From Shewanella sp. 1CM18E (lineage in GTDB: Bacteria; Pseudomonadota; Gammaproteobacteria; Enterobacterales; Shewanellaceae): 64,000 nt of DNA. This document shows positions 9,204 to 18,303 of the stretch, one piece after another (position 1 is the stretch's first letter; each line of letters starts with the position of its first letter). The position numbers and the translations under genes are program-made. The DNA lies in assembly GCF_023161665.1 (NCBI RefSeq), contig NZ_JALNTW010000011.1:62001-126000 (forward strand), given 5' to 3'. The notes below the pieces were generated by a model that saw only the letters and a program-made list of their open reading frames with translations, was not told the origin of the DNA and did no database searches.

Positions 9204-9689
9204 TCAATGGCTTTTAGGCGAAAAGTGCTCACTATCAGCCGTAATCGGCTCGACCACTAAGGCGATGTTGTCGCGGCAAATAATCCTCACCTGAGAGCCA
9301 GCAGCAATCTCGCTACCATCTCCTAAAGCAGGCCATTCACTGCCTTGAAATTCAATACGCCCCAACTGTTGCGCTGGACCTATGGTTTGTTTGACGATGG
9401 CGAGTTGATTGTAAATATCTAACTCTTCATCAGTGTTATCGACATGGGCATCGCCGCCGACTAACTTTTGCGTGACCTGACGAAACGCCAGTAGAAGAAC
9501 CATAGATGCGATAAACCAAAGCGTTAGACTTTGAGTTATTCCTTCAACTAAACCTATAGTCAAAGCGCCAGCAACGATTAAGCAAGCCGCACCTAAAAAG
9601 ATCACTATACCACCGGGTAAAATGATCTCAGCCAGCATAAGCAAGATGCCTATACATGCCCAGATTAGAATAGGATTTGAAAACTCCAT
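9204..9689 (-). CDS. NfeD-family membrane protein (YbbJ-like)
   Basis: Short NfeD-type protein of 161 residues. Three to four hydrophobic segments occupy about residues 5-85, followed by a C-terminal OB-fold-like domain (GRIEFQGSEWPA, GSQVRII). Short NfeD proteins are commonly encoded beside SPFH proteins, as ybbJ is beside qmcA in E. coli, and are thought to help assemble or anchor them. The frame extends to 9752, but the ATG at 9689 has GGGGGA four bases upstream and starts just before the first membrane helix, so it was chosen. First gene of the nfeD-SPFH-SPFH operon. Confidence 0.85.
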   Translation of the reverse strand: MEFSNPILIWACIGILLMLAEIILPGGIVIFLGAACLIVAGALTIGLVEGITQSLTLWFIASMVLLLAFRQVTQKLVGGDAHVDNTDEELDIYNQLAIVKQTIGPAQQLGRIEFQGSEWPALGDGSEIAAGSQVRIICRDNIALVVEPITADSEHFSPKSH

Positions 9690-10078
9690 ATTTCCCCCTG
9701 AAAATGGAAAATCTACAACGACTATATCAGTTGCAGCTGAATAATACGACATATTATGTCAACATCTTCCACCCCAAACTGTAACAAAAACCATCCAGCA
9801 GGTTTACTGCGCCCACACTAACATGGGCATAATCAAGAGTAAAAGTCAGTAAGAGTGATTAACAACGTTTGCTAAAAGGGATAATGAACAAGCAAATAAA
9901 AATAACTAAAGCCTTTTGCTTCATAGGGTTAAGCGGTAGAAAATTTGATTAAAGAAAAAACACTCACAAACTCTTTGAACATTGTCAGCAAAACGCCTAT
10001 ATTCCCCGCGAATAAAACCCATGCTTTAGCAGGGGTTTATATACCTAGATCTTCGACCTCAATAAAAATAAAGGCGTT
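9690..10078. other. 389-base divergent intergenic region (nfeD / Tsx-like)
   Basis: No convincing gene. It should contain the promoters of both divergent units. The leader of the Tsx-like gene has a small hairpin, AAACCC (10015-10020) with GGGTTT (10033-10038), whose role is unknown. Confidence 0.5.
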
Positions 10079-10834
10079 ATGATGAACAACAAACTTCTAT
10101 GTCTAGCTTTACTCGCTAGCCCTGCTGCAATGGCCGATAACTTGGTTAATTGGTGGGACGTTAGTGTTACCGCTCTACATGGTGAGAATTACGATTTAGC
10201 TCCTTCTGACAAGCAAACCACGCTGACTTTTGAAACTGCAGGTGACTGGAAATATGGCGACTGGTTCGCTTTCCAAGATGTTATATTTTTTAATGGAGCA
10301 AATGGCGGCAAAGACGATACGACCTACGGCGAGATCTCGACCCGCTTAAGTGCTGGCAAGATTTTAGGTAAGCAAATTGGCTTTGGCCCTGTAACTGACT
10401 TATCACTAGCGCTAGCGTTAGAAGAAGGCGAAGGCCCAGTTAAGAGCTTTTTATACGGTATTGGTATGGATATTAACGTACCTTATTTCAGCTACTTCCA
10501 GCTAAATACTTACCGTCGTCATGCTTCTGGTAGTGAAAACATCAGTGATGGCTGGCAGTTATCACCGTCGTTTAGAATGGACTTTCCAGTTGGCAACTCA
10601 AACATCGTACTTGATGGTTATATCGATTGGGTATTTGCCACTGACGAAGCTGCCTATGAGAGCAACTTCCATTTCAACCCACAGCTCAAGTATGACTTAG
10701 GCGCGGTTGTGTTAGGTGAGCACCAAAAGAACAAGCTGTTTGTTGGTATCGAGTATGATTACTGGCAAAACAAATATGGTGTTAATGGCATAGATCAAAA
10801 CACTTACTCTGTGATTGCTAAGTACCATTTCTAA
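10079..10834 (+). CDS. Tsx-like outer-membrane nucleoside channel
   Basis: 251-residue exported beta-barrel of the nucleoside-specific channel (Tsx/OmpK) family. A signal peptide at residues 1-20 ends in AMA before DNLVNWWDVS, and the mature N-terminus with its WW pair is typical of the family. Alternating amphipathic strands rich in aromatics end in the C-terminal YHF expected of an outer-membrane protein. AAGG precedes the ATG. It converges on uridine phosphorylase, which supports a role in nucleoside uptake. A shared terminator lies between the two genes. OmpK-type members can have other substrates, so nucleosides are likely but not proven. Confidence 0.8.
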   Translation: MMNNKLLCLALLASPAAMADNLVNWWDVSVTALHGENYDLAPSDKQTTLTFETAGDWKYGDWFAFQDVIFFNGANGGKDDTTYGEISTRLSAGKILGKQIGFGPVTDLSLALALEEGEGPVKSFLYGIGMDINVPYFSYFQLNTYRRHASGSENISDGWQLSPSFRMDFPVGNSNIVLDGYIDWVFATDEAAYESNFHFNPQLKYDLGAVVLGEHQKNKLFVGIEYDYWQNKYGVNGIDQNTYSVIAKYHF

Positions 10835-10857
10835 ATTTGAGCAAGCAATTAAGCATT

Positions 10858-10886
10858 AAAAAAGGCGCTGAAAGCGCCTTTTTTGT
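10858..10886. terminator. terminator between the Tsx-like gene and udp
   Basis: Strong stem, AAAGGCGCT (10861-10869) with AGCGCCTTT (10873-10881), a three-base loop and T-runs or A-runs on both sides. It probably serves both convergent genes. Confidence 0.85.
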
Positions 10887-10931
10887 GGGTAAAACTAAGC
10901 CAATAAGCTCAACCCAAAGCTAAGCCAAAAG

Positions 10932-11690
10932 TTAAGCCAATAGTTTCTTTGCTGCTGCAACCACGATAGAAACCGCACTCACTTCGGTTTTCTTCATGGT
11001 AGCTTCATCAGGGATCTCTTGCTGAGTACGGTTTACAATCACGCCCGCAACACATGCTGCACGCCAACCTTGTGAAGCACACATGGTAAATAGCGTTGAA
11101 GATTCCATCTCGTAGTTAAGCACGCCTAAGTCCTGCCATTCTTGCATTGAGCCTTTGAACTGACGCGTTACGCGGCCAGATACTGTGTCATAACGCTCTT
11201 GGCCTGGGTAGAAGGTATCTGACGATGCCGTAATACCGATGTGAGGCTCAAGGCCCGCTTCACGACTTGCTGCAACCATAGCTGTAGTACAATCAAAGTT
11301 GGCTACCGCTGGGTATTCCATTGGTGCAAAGTGCAAGCTCGCGCCATCTAAACGCACAGAGGCTTGAGTAACGATAACATCACCCACATTCACATGTGGT
11401 TGAATTGCCCCTGTTGTACCAACACGTAAGAAAGTACGCACACCAAGTTGAGCCAGTTCTTCAATTGCAATAGAGGTAGATGGACCACCAATGCCGGTTG
11501 AACACACAACTACGGGTTTGCCGTCGATATAAGCCAAATAACTGGTATATTCACGGTGACTTGCTAAAAAGGTCGCATTTTCCATTAACTCGGCAATACG
11601 CTTAACGCGTTCAGGATCACCTGGCACGATCGCTAAGCTAGCACCATCTAACATCTCTTTAGTTAAGCCTAAATGAAATACATCAGACAT
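10932..11690 (-). CDS. udp: uridine phosphorylase
   Basis: Cytoplasmic enzyme that splits uridine with phosphate into uracil and ribose-1-phosphate. The 252-residue protein follows E. coli Udp closely along its length: [27 protein letters not shown], the phosphate-site segment [23 protein letters not shown], and NYEMES with the ribose-binding Glu/Met/Glu. The frame extends to 11708, but the ATG at 11690 matches the family start and has GGGG upstream. A CRP-like site lies about 70 bases upstream. It converges on the nucleoside channel gene. Confidence 0.95.
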   Translation of the reverse strand: MSDVFHLGLTKEMLDGASLAIVPGDPERVKRIAELMENATFLASHREYTSYLAYIDGKPVVVCSTGIGGPSTSIAIEELAQLGVRTFLRVGTTGAIQPHVNVGDVIVTQASVRLDGASLHFAPMEYPAVANFDCTTAMVAASREAGLEPHIGITASSDTFYPGQERYDTVSGRVTRQFKGSMQEWQDLGVLNYEMESSTLFTMCASQGWRAACVAGVIVNRTQQEIPDEATMKKTEVSAVSIVVAAAKKLLA

Positions 11691-11760
11691 CGTGAAAACC
11701 CCTTTCATTTTTGATATTAATAATCGGATTAAAGCGACTTTAACCTAGTCGCCACCCATA

Positions 11761-11782
11761 AAAGGTTAACTAGATCACACTT
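11761..11782 (-). promoter_or_regulatory. CRP-like site upstream of udp
   Basis: On the minus strand the site reads AAGTGTGATCTAGTTAACCT. The left half TGTGATCTAG matches the CRP consensus perfectly; the right half is weak. It lies about 70-90 bases before the udp start. CRP control of udp is known in E. coli. Confidence 0.5.
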
Positions 11783-12173
11783 TTCCAGCCAAGAGTCAAT
11801 GAAATGTCGTAATCTAGTTACCAACACATCAAATCAACAGAGCTAAAATATAGCAGTTACAACTGATACTGCCAGCTTAAAGCCCCCACCTTTACAAAGC
11901 TAAATTCAATGTGTATTGATAATAATTATATAGAATATTAGCAACAACTTAGCTAGCCAAAAGGCTTAGAAATGGTACTCACTATTTGCTGCGTTTTTCT
12001 TGTTTACCAGCCACATTTTTCACCTTAAAAACGCTGACAAATCCCCTTCTAAAAAGTTAACAACTTAATCGCTCATTATTCGATCAGCATCACATTTAAC
12101 GCTCAATAATCGCGCTAGTTTAAAAGTGAAGTAAATGATTAATCCGCACCAAAACAGCCAAAAGGACGCCTGC
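11783..12173. other. AT-rich intergenic stretch upstream of udp and the YdcH-like gene
   Basis: No gene recognised. It should contain the promoter of the YdcH-like gene. A Fur-like AT motif near 11915-11930 is too weak to call. Confidence 0.4.
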
Positions 12174-12389
12174 ATGTTTCCAGAGTACCGAGAACTTATC
12201 AGCCAATTAAAAACATCTGACGCACACTTCCAAAAGAAGTTTAACAAGCATAATGAACTCGATGAGGAGATAAAAAACCTGGAAAAGAGTAACGCTAGCG
12301 ATTACACATCTGAAGTGCATGAACTAAAAGTGAAAAAGCTACATTTAAAAGAAGAGATCTACGATATTTTAAAAGGTCACTCCAGCTAA
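12174..12389 (+). CDS. YdcH/DUF465 family small protein
   Basis: 71-residue, highly charged helical protein starting MFPEYRELISQLKTSDAHF, close to E. coli YdcH. Two long helices are joined by a short turn (KSNASD), as in the DUF465 coiled-coil hairpin. Function is not established. The frame opens earlier at 12135, but the ATG at 12174 matches the family start and has AAAGGA eight bases upstream. Confidence 0.85.
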   Translation: MFPEYRELISQLKTSDAHFQKKFNKHNELDEEIKNLEKSNASDYTSEVHELKVKKLHLKEEIYDILKGHSS

Positions 12390-12405
12390 GTTGCCATTTT
12401 TAAGG

Positions 12406-12435
12406 CAATAAAAAAGGGCGCTAAGCGCCCTTTTT
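12406..12435. terminator. bidirectional terminator
   Basis: GGGCGC (12416-12421) pairs with GCGCCC (12425-12430), flanked by A5 and T5. It separates the convergent YdcH-like gene and the periplasmic protein gene. Confidence 0.85.
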
Positions 12436-12451
12436 AGATGTTTTTAGCCTA

Positions 12452-12910
12452 CTATTTCAATGCAGCAAGTAAATCAGTTGTCGTTGCAAAGAATGTAATC
12501 TTAGTGATTTGGTTATTGTTTAGCTCAATCAAAGTCGCCTGATCTTTTTCTGCAGGTAACGGCTTAGTTTGCTCACCTTCATTGTCTAGTGCGACTCGGT
12601 AAGGAAACTTTTTAAACTGAGGTAATGCAACAAAACGTGCAATCAAAGACGGCATACCACTGATGTCTGCCACATAAATTAATCCAGTGTCGCTGACTAA
12701 TTCAGGTTCCGCTTCTAGCGCTTCTTGAATCAAGGTTCCGCCATCCATACTGCGGCTAAAGAGCACTTTAGTGGTGCTGCTATCAACGTTGTAAACCGCT
12801 TCGTGCTGATCTTGCAAATTGATATCAGTGATTTGATCGCCAACCTGATAAGTATTAGCCAAAACAGATGTGGTAAACAGGCTACATAAAGCGAAAATAA
12901 GTGCTCTCAT
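12452..12910 (-). CDS. exported protein, thioredoxin-fold-like, function unknown
   Basis: 152-residue protein with a clear signal peptide (MRALIFALCSLFTTSVLA, cleavage before NTYQVGD). The mature N-terminus (VGDQITDINLQDQHEAVY) resembles the start of thioredoxin-like AhpC/TSA domains, but no CXXC or peroxidatic Cys is present, so a redox role is not supported. A periplasmic location is likely. The frame opens at a TTG at 12925; the ATG at 12910 begins the signal peptide directly and was chosen. I do not recognise a characterised homologue. Confidence 0.7.
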   Translation of the reverse strand: MRALIFALCSLFTTSVLANTYQVGDQITDINLQDQHEAVYNVDSSTTKVLFSRSMDGGTLIQEALEAEPELVSDTGLIYVADISGMPSLIARFVALPQFKKFPYRVALDNEGEQTKPLPAEKDQATLIELNNNQITKITFFATTTDLLAALK

Positions 12911-13122
12911 AATTGGACTCGACAAATTAGAATTAGCAGAAAGAATAACCTATTATTGAAATAGCTACAGTAAACTTCGCGGCAAAGCTTGATCCTCTTC
13001 ACGCAAAGGTTTTTCAGTCATTAATGAATCAAGTCTTTCGCTATACATATATAAATTCTAAGTTACAAAATCCTGTTTATTCAGTAATCTAATTAGCAGA
13101 CGTTGTCATAAGGGATACAAAA

Positions 13123-13962
13123 ATGGAAGAGCAAGGATTAGACCAAGAAATAGCGCAGTTACAGAATGCCTATACCGCTATAACTGAATTTTTAGTGCAG
13201 TATAGTTTTAGTATTCTTGGTGCCATTATTATCTTCTTAATTGGCCTATGGATAGCGTCTAAGGTGGCCAACCTTGTTACCCGCATTTTTGAAAAGCATG
13301 AAATAGATATCACCCTAAGTAACTTCACCAGTAACTTTGTTCGTATACTCATTATTGTAATGGTCGGGGTCATTGCACTAGGTAAATTAGGTATTAGCGT
13401 CACCCCTATGGTTGCTGCAATTGGTGCCGCATCATTAGGTGCCGGTTTAGCCCTACAAGGCATGCTGGCTAATTACGCCGCAGGTATTACCATTATTGTT
13501 ACTCGCCCTTTTATTGTCGGCAATACTATCGAGATTAAAGGCGTAGGTGGGCTGGTTAAAGATATCCACTTGGGGATGACAGTATTAACTAACGAAGAAG
13601 GCGAAGAGATTAATATCCCTAACAAGCACATAGTTGGCGAAATCTTGCATAACTCTTTTGCCAACAAGTTAGTTGAGACCAAGTTTAATATCAGTTATCA
13701 GGCAAATACTGAAGAAGTCATCGCCATGCTCGCTAAAGTGCTCGCCGATAGCCCAAGAGTATTTGAGGGCGATAAAGCCCAAGTGGGTATTAATGATTTC
13801 AATAGTATCGGTATTGAGATTGGTATTCGCTATTGGGTACCAACCGAAAGCTACTTCCAAGATAAGTACCAAACTAATGCAGAACTTTTTAAAGCTTTAA
13901 AGCAGGCGAATATCGAGATCCCTTGCCCTGTTAAACAGGTCCAAATTCAAGAGCATCTGTAA
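13123..13962 (+). CDS. mscS: small-conductance mechanosensitive channel MscS
   Basis: 279-residue MscS-type channel (E. coli MscS has 286 residues) that opens under membrane tension to release solutes on hypo-osmotic shock. Three membrane helices occupy about residues 20-120. The pore-lining helix has the Gly/Ala-rich GAASLGAGLALQGMLANY pattern near 105-125. The beta domain follows (FIVGNTIEIKGVGG, IPNKHIVGEILHN) and then the C-terminal cage. AAGGGA precedes the ATG. Single-gene unit with its own terminator. Confidence 0.93.
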   Translation: MEEQGLDQEIAQLQNAYTAITEFLVQYSFSILGAIIIFLIGLWIASKVANLVTRIFEKHEIDITLSNFTSNFVRILIIVMVGVIALGKLGISVTPMVAAIGAASLGAGLALQGMLANYAAGITIIVTRPFIVGNTIEIKGVGGLVKDIHLGMTVLTNEEGEEINIPNKHIVGEILHNSFANKLVETKFNISYQANTEEVIAMLAKVLADSPRVFEGDKAQVGINDFNSIGIEIGIRYWVPTESYFQDKYQTNAELFKALKQANIEIPCPVKQVQIQEHL

Positions 13963-13980
13963 ATCAATCCGCCTCATTCA

Positions 13981-14008
13981 AAAAAGAGCAGCTAAGGCTG
14001 CTCTTTTG
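13981..14008. terminator. terminator after mscS
   Basis: AAAAGAGCAGC (13982-13992) pairs with GCTGCTCTTTT (13997-14007), with a four-base loop. The A-run and T-run suggest it serves both convergent genes. Confidence 0.85.
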
Positions 14009-14016
14009 CTAATTAG

Positions 14017-14901
14017 CTATAATCCTCTTTGCCACTCTTGGCGTAAAGCAATACGCTCCGGTGTTGTCATTGCCGCTTCAACTTGGGCGACTAGGCTAGC
14101 TTTGTCTTTACCTAGTATGCCTTTAAGTACTAAATAATTAGATGCGTGATCTGAGCGAAACACGGTTTTACCTAGCTCTAGATGGCTCAGCAAGATATGC
14201 ATCTCAGTAAATAACTGCGCTTGATTCGGTAACTGAAAATGACCGTCAAAAGAGGCGTCCATACACTCGGTGCCTAAAGGCAGAGTCACCACTAAGGTCG
14301 ACAAGTATTCTGGCTGGGCTGCATTCATTAATTTGGCAGAGTTTTCAGCATGCTGCTTAGATAGCTCAACGCCACCTAAACCATTTAATATCATTACTGA
14401 AGCCTTAATACCCGCGGCTTTAATTTTTTGCAGCGCCGCTAAAGAAGAGGCGTAGGTTTCACCTTTTTTAATCCGTGTAAGCACTTCGTCATCGCCACTT
14501 TCACAACCGATATAAAGCAAGCTTAGCCCTAGCTCTCTTAAGCGCTGCAGCTGCTGTGGCGTTTTGTTATTGATGTTACGTGGTAAGCAATAACTGCTAA
14601 TACGAGTCACGTTAGGTAGGTATTGTTTTATCAACAAACAGATAGCTTCTAAGCGTGCAAAAGGCAAGGTCATCGCATCACCATCAGCCAAAAATACTCG
14701 GCTGATATGCGCTTTAGAGTTAGCCAGCGCCAAAAGATCTTGCTCTATCTTATCGGCCTTTTGTGCTCGAAAGCGTTTTTGTGGCTCGGTGTACATGTCG
14801 CAAAAGCTACATTGATTCCAGCTGCAACCATTAGTGACTTGCAGGATCAGAGACTTCCACTCCGATGGTGGACGAAATACAGGTTCAATATAGTTAAGCA
14901 C
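14017..14901 (-). CDS. radical SAM protein, function unknown
   Basis: 294-residue radical SAM enzyme. The iron-sulfur motif near residue 26 is NGCSWNQCSFCDMY, so the cysteines are spaced Cx4Cx2C rather than the usual Cx3Cx2C. The TIM-barrel landmarks follow: FLADGDAM (the GGE-like SAM site is replaced by DGD), the YIGCESGDDEVL strand and KASVMILNGLGG. The same shape is common in a widespread uncharacterised family annotated only as radical SAM protein. The substrate is unknown. It lies 52 bases downstream of elaA on the same strand and may be co-transcribed with it. Confidence 0.8.
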   Translation of the reverse strand: MLNYIEPVFRPPSEWKSLILQVTNGCSWNQCSFCDMYTEPQKRFRAQKADKIEQDLLALANSKAHISRVFLADGDAMTLPFARLEAICLLIKQYLPNVTRISSYCLPRNINNKTPQQLQRLRELGLSLLYIGCESGDDEVLTRIKKGETYASSLAALQKIKAAGIKASVMILNGLGGVELSKQHAENSAKLMNAAQPEYLSTLVVTLPLGTECMDASFDGHFQLPNQAQLFTEMHILLSHLELGKTVFRSDHASNYLVLKGILGKDKASLVAQVEAAMTTPERIALRQEWQRGL

Positions 14902-14952
14902 GACTCACTCCTTCATAGCGCTATATCAATTCAGCCAGCATATCAGCCAAGA

Positions 14953-15417
14953 TTAAGCTTCTACTGTGTTCACTCGCAGCATATCAATGTGCGGAATACC
15001 GTCTTCTAAGTACATCTCAGACACAGGTTCAAATCCCTGCTGTTGGTAAAAACCTTTAAGGTGCTCTTGCCCGCCTAGCTGAATATTATGCTCAGGCCAG
15101 CGCTTGTTAGAAATCGCTATCGCCTTTTGCATCAAGGTATGCGCTACGCCACCACCACGCACCGCTTCAGCCACAATAACGCGGCCAATACTGGCATCAG
15201 GATAACTCACTCCTGGCGCTAACACGCGTGCATACGCTTGAATAACACCTTGCTCATCGATGCCTAAAAGATGCTGAGTTTGAGCGTGACGATCTTTATT
15301 ATCAAGCTCTGGATAGGGGCAGTTTTGCTCGACCACAAACACGTCCACCCTCAGCTTCAGTAGATCGTACAACTCATTCAATGAAAGTTCAGAAAAAGAC
15401 AGGGATTTCCACAGCAT
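14953..15417 (-). CDS. elaA: GNAT acetyltransferase, ElaA family
   Basis: 154-residue GNAT-fold acetyltransferase very close to E. coli ElaA (153 residues). It has the diagnostic RVDVFVVEQNCPYPELD segment near 25-41, the acetyl-CoA binding region (GRVIVAEAVRGGGVAHTLM, with an RGGGVA loop) and the ending EDGIPHIDMLRV. The natural substrate is not established. The frame opens at a GTG at 15426; the ATG at 15417 has GGAG upstream and matches the family start. Probably a two-gene unit with the radical SAM gene. Confidence 0.88.
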   Translation of the reverse strand: MLWKSLSFSELSLNELYDLLKLRVDVFVVEQNCPYPELDNKDRHAQTQHLLGIDEQGVIQAYARVLAPGVSYPDASIGRVIVAEAVRGGGVAHTLMQKAIAISNKRWPEHNIQLGGQEHLKGFYQQQGFEPVSEMYLEDGIPHIDMLRVNTVEA

Positions 15418-15552
15418 AGGAAACACTCCAAAACAACTTAGTAGAGCAGCAGTCTAGCACTTCAGTATGATAAAAACAGGCGCTAAATCGTAAACTCAGT
15501 AGAGTAATTTGAATTTAGATTTAGCAACTTTATTAATTAGGGGCTTTATCAA

Positions 15553-17136
15553 TTAGTGACTTGCTGGCGCTTGAGCGATAGGTTTGCGTATCGATAACAC
15601 AGACACCACTGCCACCATCAGCAAAGCTGCCATAATAAAGAACACATCGTTATAGGCCTGCACCATAGCTTGTTGCTGCATGGTTTGCCCAAGCAAAGCT
15701 GATGCTTGTTGGCTCGCGGTTATTGGATCAGATCCCGCCGCCTGCAACATGCCCGCAGTTTGCTGTAAATATCCATTAGCAAGTGGGCTCACTGCCGGTA
15801 AGGTTTCTTTAATCTGCGCCAAATGCACTCGACCTAAGTTGTCGGTCAAAGTCGACACTAAAGCGATACCCACTGCGCCGCCGAGGTTACGCACCACATT
15901 TAGCACTGTCGACGCTGACGCATTTTCAGACTTTAGCAGTCTCGAGGTTGCCAACATGCCGATTGGCACCATAATAAACGGCTGGCCAATGGCTCTAACA
16001 ACCATAGAAGCAATCAATTGCGGACCGGCAAAGTCTGCTGTCATATGGCAGTTCATGTAATAACTCACGCCAAACATAAAAAAGCCAAAGCCGGCTAAAT
16101 AACGATTATCAAAACGCTGCATTAGCTTGGGCATAAACGGCAAAATCAATAACTGTGGAAAGCCGAGCCACATTAACACTTCGCCAATTTCTAATGAGTT
16201 GTAATTTTGAATTTGCGACAGGTAAAGCGGCACCATATAAATCGATGAAAACAGCGCTAAGCCCAGTAAAAAATAAGCTATGGTCGATAAGCTAAAGTCG
16301 CGATTTGCCAGTAATCGTAAGTTGACCAATGGATCTTTTTTCTTAAATTGTAGATAAACGAAAATCGCAATATTTACCGCCGCTACAATCGCTAAGTTAC
16401 GGATAAGATCTGAGCCAAACCAGTCTTTACGATTACCCTCTTCAAGCACCACTTCTAGGCAGCCCATGCCAAGAGCCATAGTCACCACGCTGGTCACATC
16501 AACATTTTTAAGCTCTGGCCAATTAATTGGCTTTTTAACTAAGCCGTAAGCTAGCATCGACATCACCACGAGCCCAGGTGGCACATTGATGTAAAACAGA
16601 TAGTGCCAACTAAATTGCTCGGTGAGCCAACCACCTAATGTTGGGCCTATTGATGGCGCAAAAGTCGCGGTAATGCCAAAAAGCGCCATGCCTACCGCGC
16701 GTTTACTGTCGGGTAAGTACTCTAAAATCAGCCTAAAGGCCATAGGAATAAGTGCGCCACCAAAAAAGCCCTGCATCGCCCTAAAGGCGATCATAGACTC
16801 AAGGTTCCAAGCGACCGAGCAAAGCAGTGACGCCAAGATAAATATCGCGCAATTCCATAGCATATAGCGACGAATATCTAGCCCTTTACTGAGCCAGCCT
16901 GATAGTGGAATGGCAATCATCTCTGCGACGAGATAAGCAGTCGCGATCCAAGAGCCTTCCTCTAGTGTTGCCCCTAAGCCGCCTTGGATCTCTTTCATCG
17001 AGGCATTGGTGATTTGGATATCCAAAATCGCCATAAATGCGCCGATAAGCCCGCCAAAAACAGCTATCCAAGCGCGGCGACTGCCAGGCTCAACTTGCTC
17101 AAATGGATGCAAGGTTTCAGCTTTAGCCGCAGACAT
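15553..17136 (-). CDS. EmrB/QacA-type (DHA2) multidrug efflux transporter
   Basis: 527-residue major facilitator of the 14-helix DHA2 family, which uses the proton gradient to export drugs. Motif C is visible (GPTLGGWLTEQFSW, then YINVPPG) and DIQITNASM lies in helix 1. It overlaps the EmrA-like gene by one base (TAATG), so the two should be translated together as the inner-membrane and periplasmic parts of a tripartite pump. No TolC-type gene is present, so the outer-membrane channel must be encoded elsewhere. Probably controlled by the divergent LysR gene. Confidence 0.9.
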   Translation of the reverse strand: MSAAKAETLHPFEQVEPGSRRAWIAVFGGLIGAFMAILDIQITNASMKEIQGGLGATLEEGSWIATAYLVAEMIAIPLSGWLSKGLDIRRYMLWNCAIFILASLLCSVAWNLESMIAFRAMQGFFGGALIPMAFRLILEYLPDSKRAVGMALFGITATFAPSIGPTLGGWLTEQFSWHYLFYINVPPGLVVMSMLAYGLVKKPINWPELKNVDVTSVVTMALGMGCLEVVLEEGNRKDWFGSDLIRNLAIVAAVNIAIFVYLQFKKKDPLVNLRLLANRDFSLSTIAYFLLGLALFSSIYMVPLYLSQIQNYNSLEIGEVLMWLGFPQLLILPFMPKLMQRFDNRYLAGFGFFMFGVSYYMNCHMTADFAGPQLIASMVVRAIGQPFIMVPIGMLATSRLLKSENASASTVLNVVRNLGGAVGIALVSTLTDNLGRVHLAQIKETLPAVSPLANGYLQQTAGMLQAAGSDPITASQQASALLGQTMQQQAMVQAYNDVFFIMAALLMVAVVSVLSIRKPIAQAPASH

Positions 17137-18209
17137 TAGTATTGCGCTCTGTTAGCAACAACATCCGTGCTCAGTACATCACTCGCAGTATCCACCTTCA
17201 CCAAAGCACTCAGCCCTGGAACAATTCTGCCATGCTCAAGTTGCGTGGCAGAGTCGCTATCTAAACGAATACGCACCGGGATCCTTTGTACAATCTTAGT
17301 AAAGTTGCCTGTGGCATTTTCTGCTGGCAATAGGCTGAATTTGGCCCCAGATGCTGGTGCTAAACTGTCGATAACGCCAGTAAAATGCTTACCGGAAAAC
17401 GCATCGAGCTCTATCGCCACCGATTGCCCTGCATGCATTTGGGCAATTTGGGTTTCTTTAAAGTTGGCAGTGATCCACACAGCTTCATCTGGCACTAAGC
17501 TGTAAATGGCTTGCCCTGGCTGTACATATTGGCCTTGCTGAGCACCACGTTTACCAATAATGCCGCTAAACGGCGCGGTAATTTTGGTATCAGCGAGTTG
17601 AATTTGCGCCAAAGCTAAGCCAGCTTTGGCTTGCTCAACGCTAGAATCTGCTTCAACTAATTGCGCCGTTAGCACTTTAAGCTCACGCTGCTTAGCAACG
17701 AGCGCCGCTTTAGCTTCATCAACATGGGCGCTAGCGGACTCAAACCCAGCTTGCGCTTCATCAACCGCATCTTGCGAGCTATAGTTTTTCACTTTTAACT
17801 TTGATGCGCGGCTTAATTGCTGCTGGCTACGAACTTGCTCTGCTTCTGCTGCCACGACACTGGCTTTAGCTTGTGAAATTAACGCCTGTTGCAAATCAAC
17901 TTGCGCATGCAATGTTTGACCCTGTGCTTTAGCGCTAGACAATGATGCTTGGCTTTGCGCAACCTTGGCCGCAAACTGACTATCTTCGAGTTGAGCCAAT
18001 AGCTGGCCTTGCTCAACATGCTGATTATCTGTAACAAATGTGGCCGTTACATAGCCCGGGACTTTAACGCTAATATGAGAAATATCGGCTTCTACATAGG
18101 CGTTATCGGTAGATTCAAAATTACGTACTTGAGTCCACCAGTAATAACCGCCAGCGACTAACGCAATAATAAGTACAGGAATCCCGAAATATAACTTAGT
18201 TTTTGACAT
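17136..18209 (-). CDS. EmrA-like membrane fusion protein (HlyD family)
   Basis: 357-residue periplasmic adaptor. One N-terminal membrane helix (about 6-26) is followed by DNAYVEADI, the first half of the lipoyl domain (VKVPGYVTATFVTDNQHVEQG), a long Ala/Gln-rich coiled-coil hairpin (about 75-210), the second lipoyl half (ITAPFSGIIGKRGAQQGQYVQPG) and a beta-barrel domain. It links the inner-membrane transporter to an outer-membrane channel. AAGGAG precedes the ATG. First gene of the pump operon, divergent from a LysR gene 94 bases away. Confidence 0.9.
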   Translation of the reverse strand: MSKTKLYFGIPVLIIALVAGGYYWWTQVRNFESTDNAYVEADISHISVKVPGYVTATFVTDNQHVEQGQLLAQLEDSQFAAKVAQSQASLSSAKAQGQTLHAQVDLQQALISQAKASVVAAEAEQVRSQQQLSRASKLKVKNYSSQDAVDEAQAGFESASAHVDEAKAALVAKQRELKVLTAQLVEADSSVEQAKAGLALAQIQLADTKITAPFSGIIGKRGAQQGQYVQPGQAIYSLVPDEAVWITANFKETQIAQMHAGQSVAIELDAFSGKHFTGVIDSLAPASGAKFSLLPAENATGNFTKIVQRIPVRIRLDSDSATQLEHGRIVPGLSALVKVDTASDVLSTDVVANRAQY

Positions 18210-18303
18210 GAATGACTCCTTGATTAGTGAGTCATAGTTTACTACTGTCTCAACATAGTTATTAGATAGCTAAAATATTACCCACTGTTTCACAGGTGTA
18301 ACA

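Noticed and set aside
11915..11935. Fur-like motif (GATAATAATTAT)
   Set aside because: Only part of the 19-base Fur box is matched in a very AT-rich stretch, and no iron-related gene follows.
12065..12247. 60-codon hydrophobic minus-strand frame
   Set aside because: It is antisense to the start of the YdcH-like gene and lacks a ribosome site.
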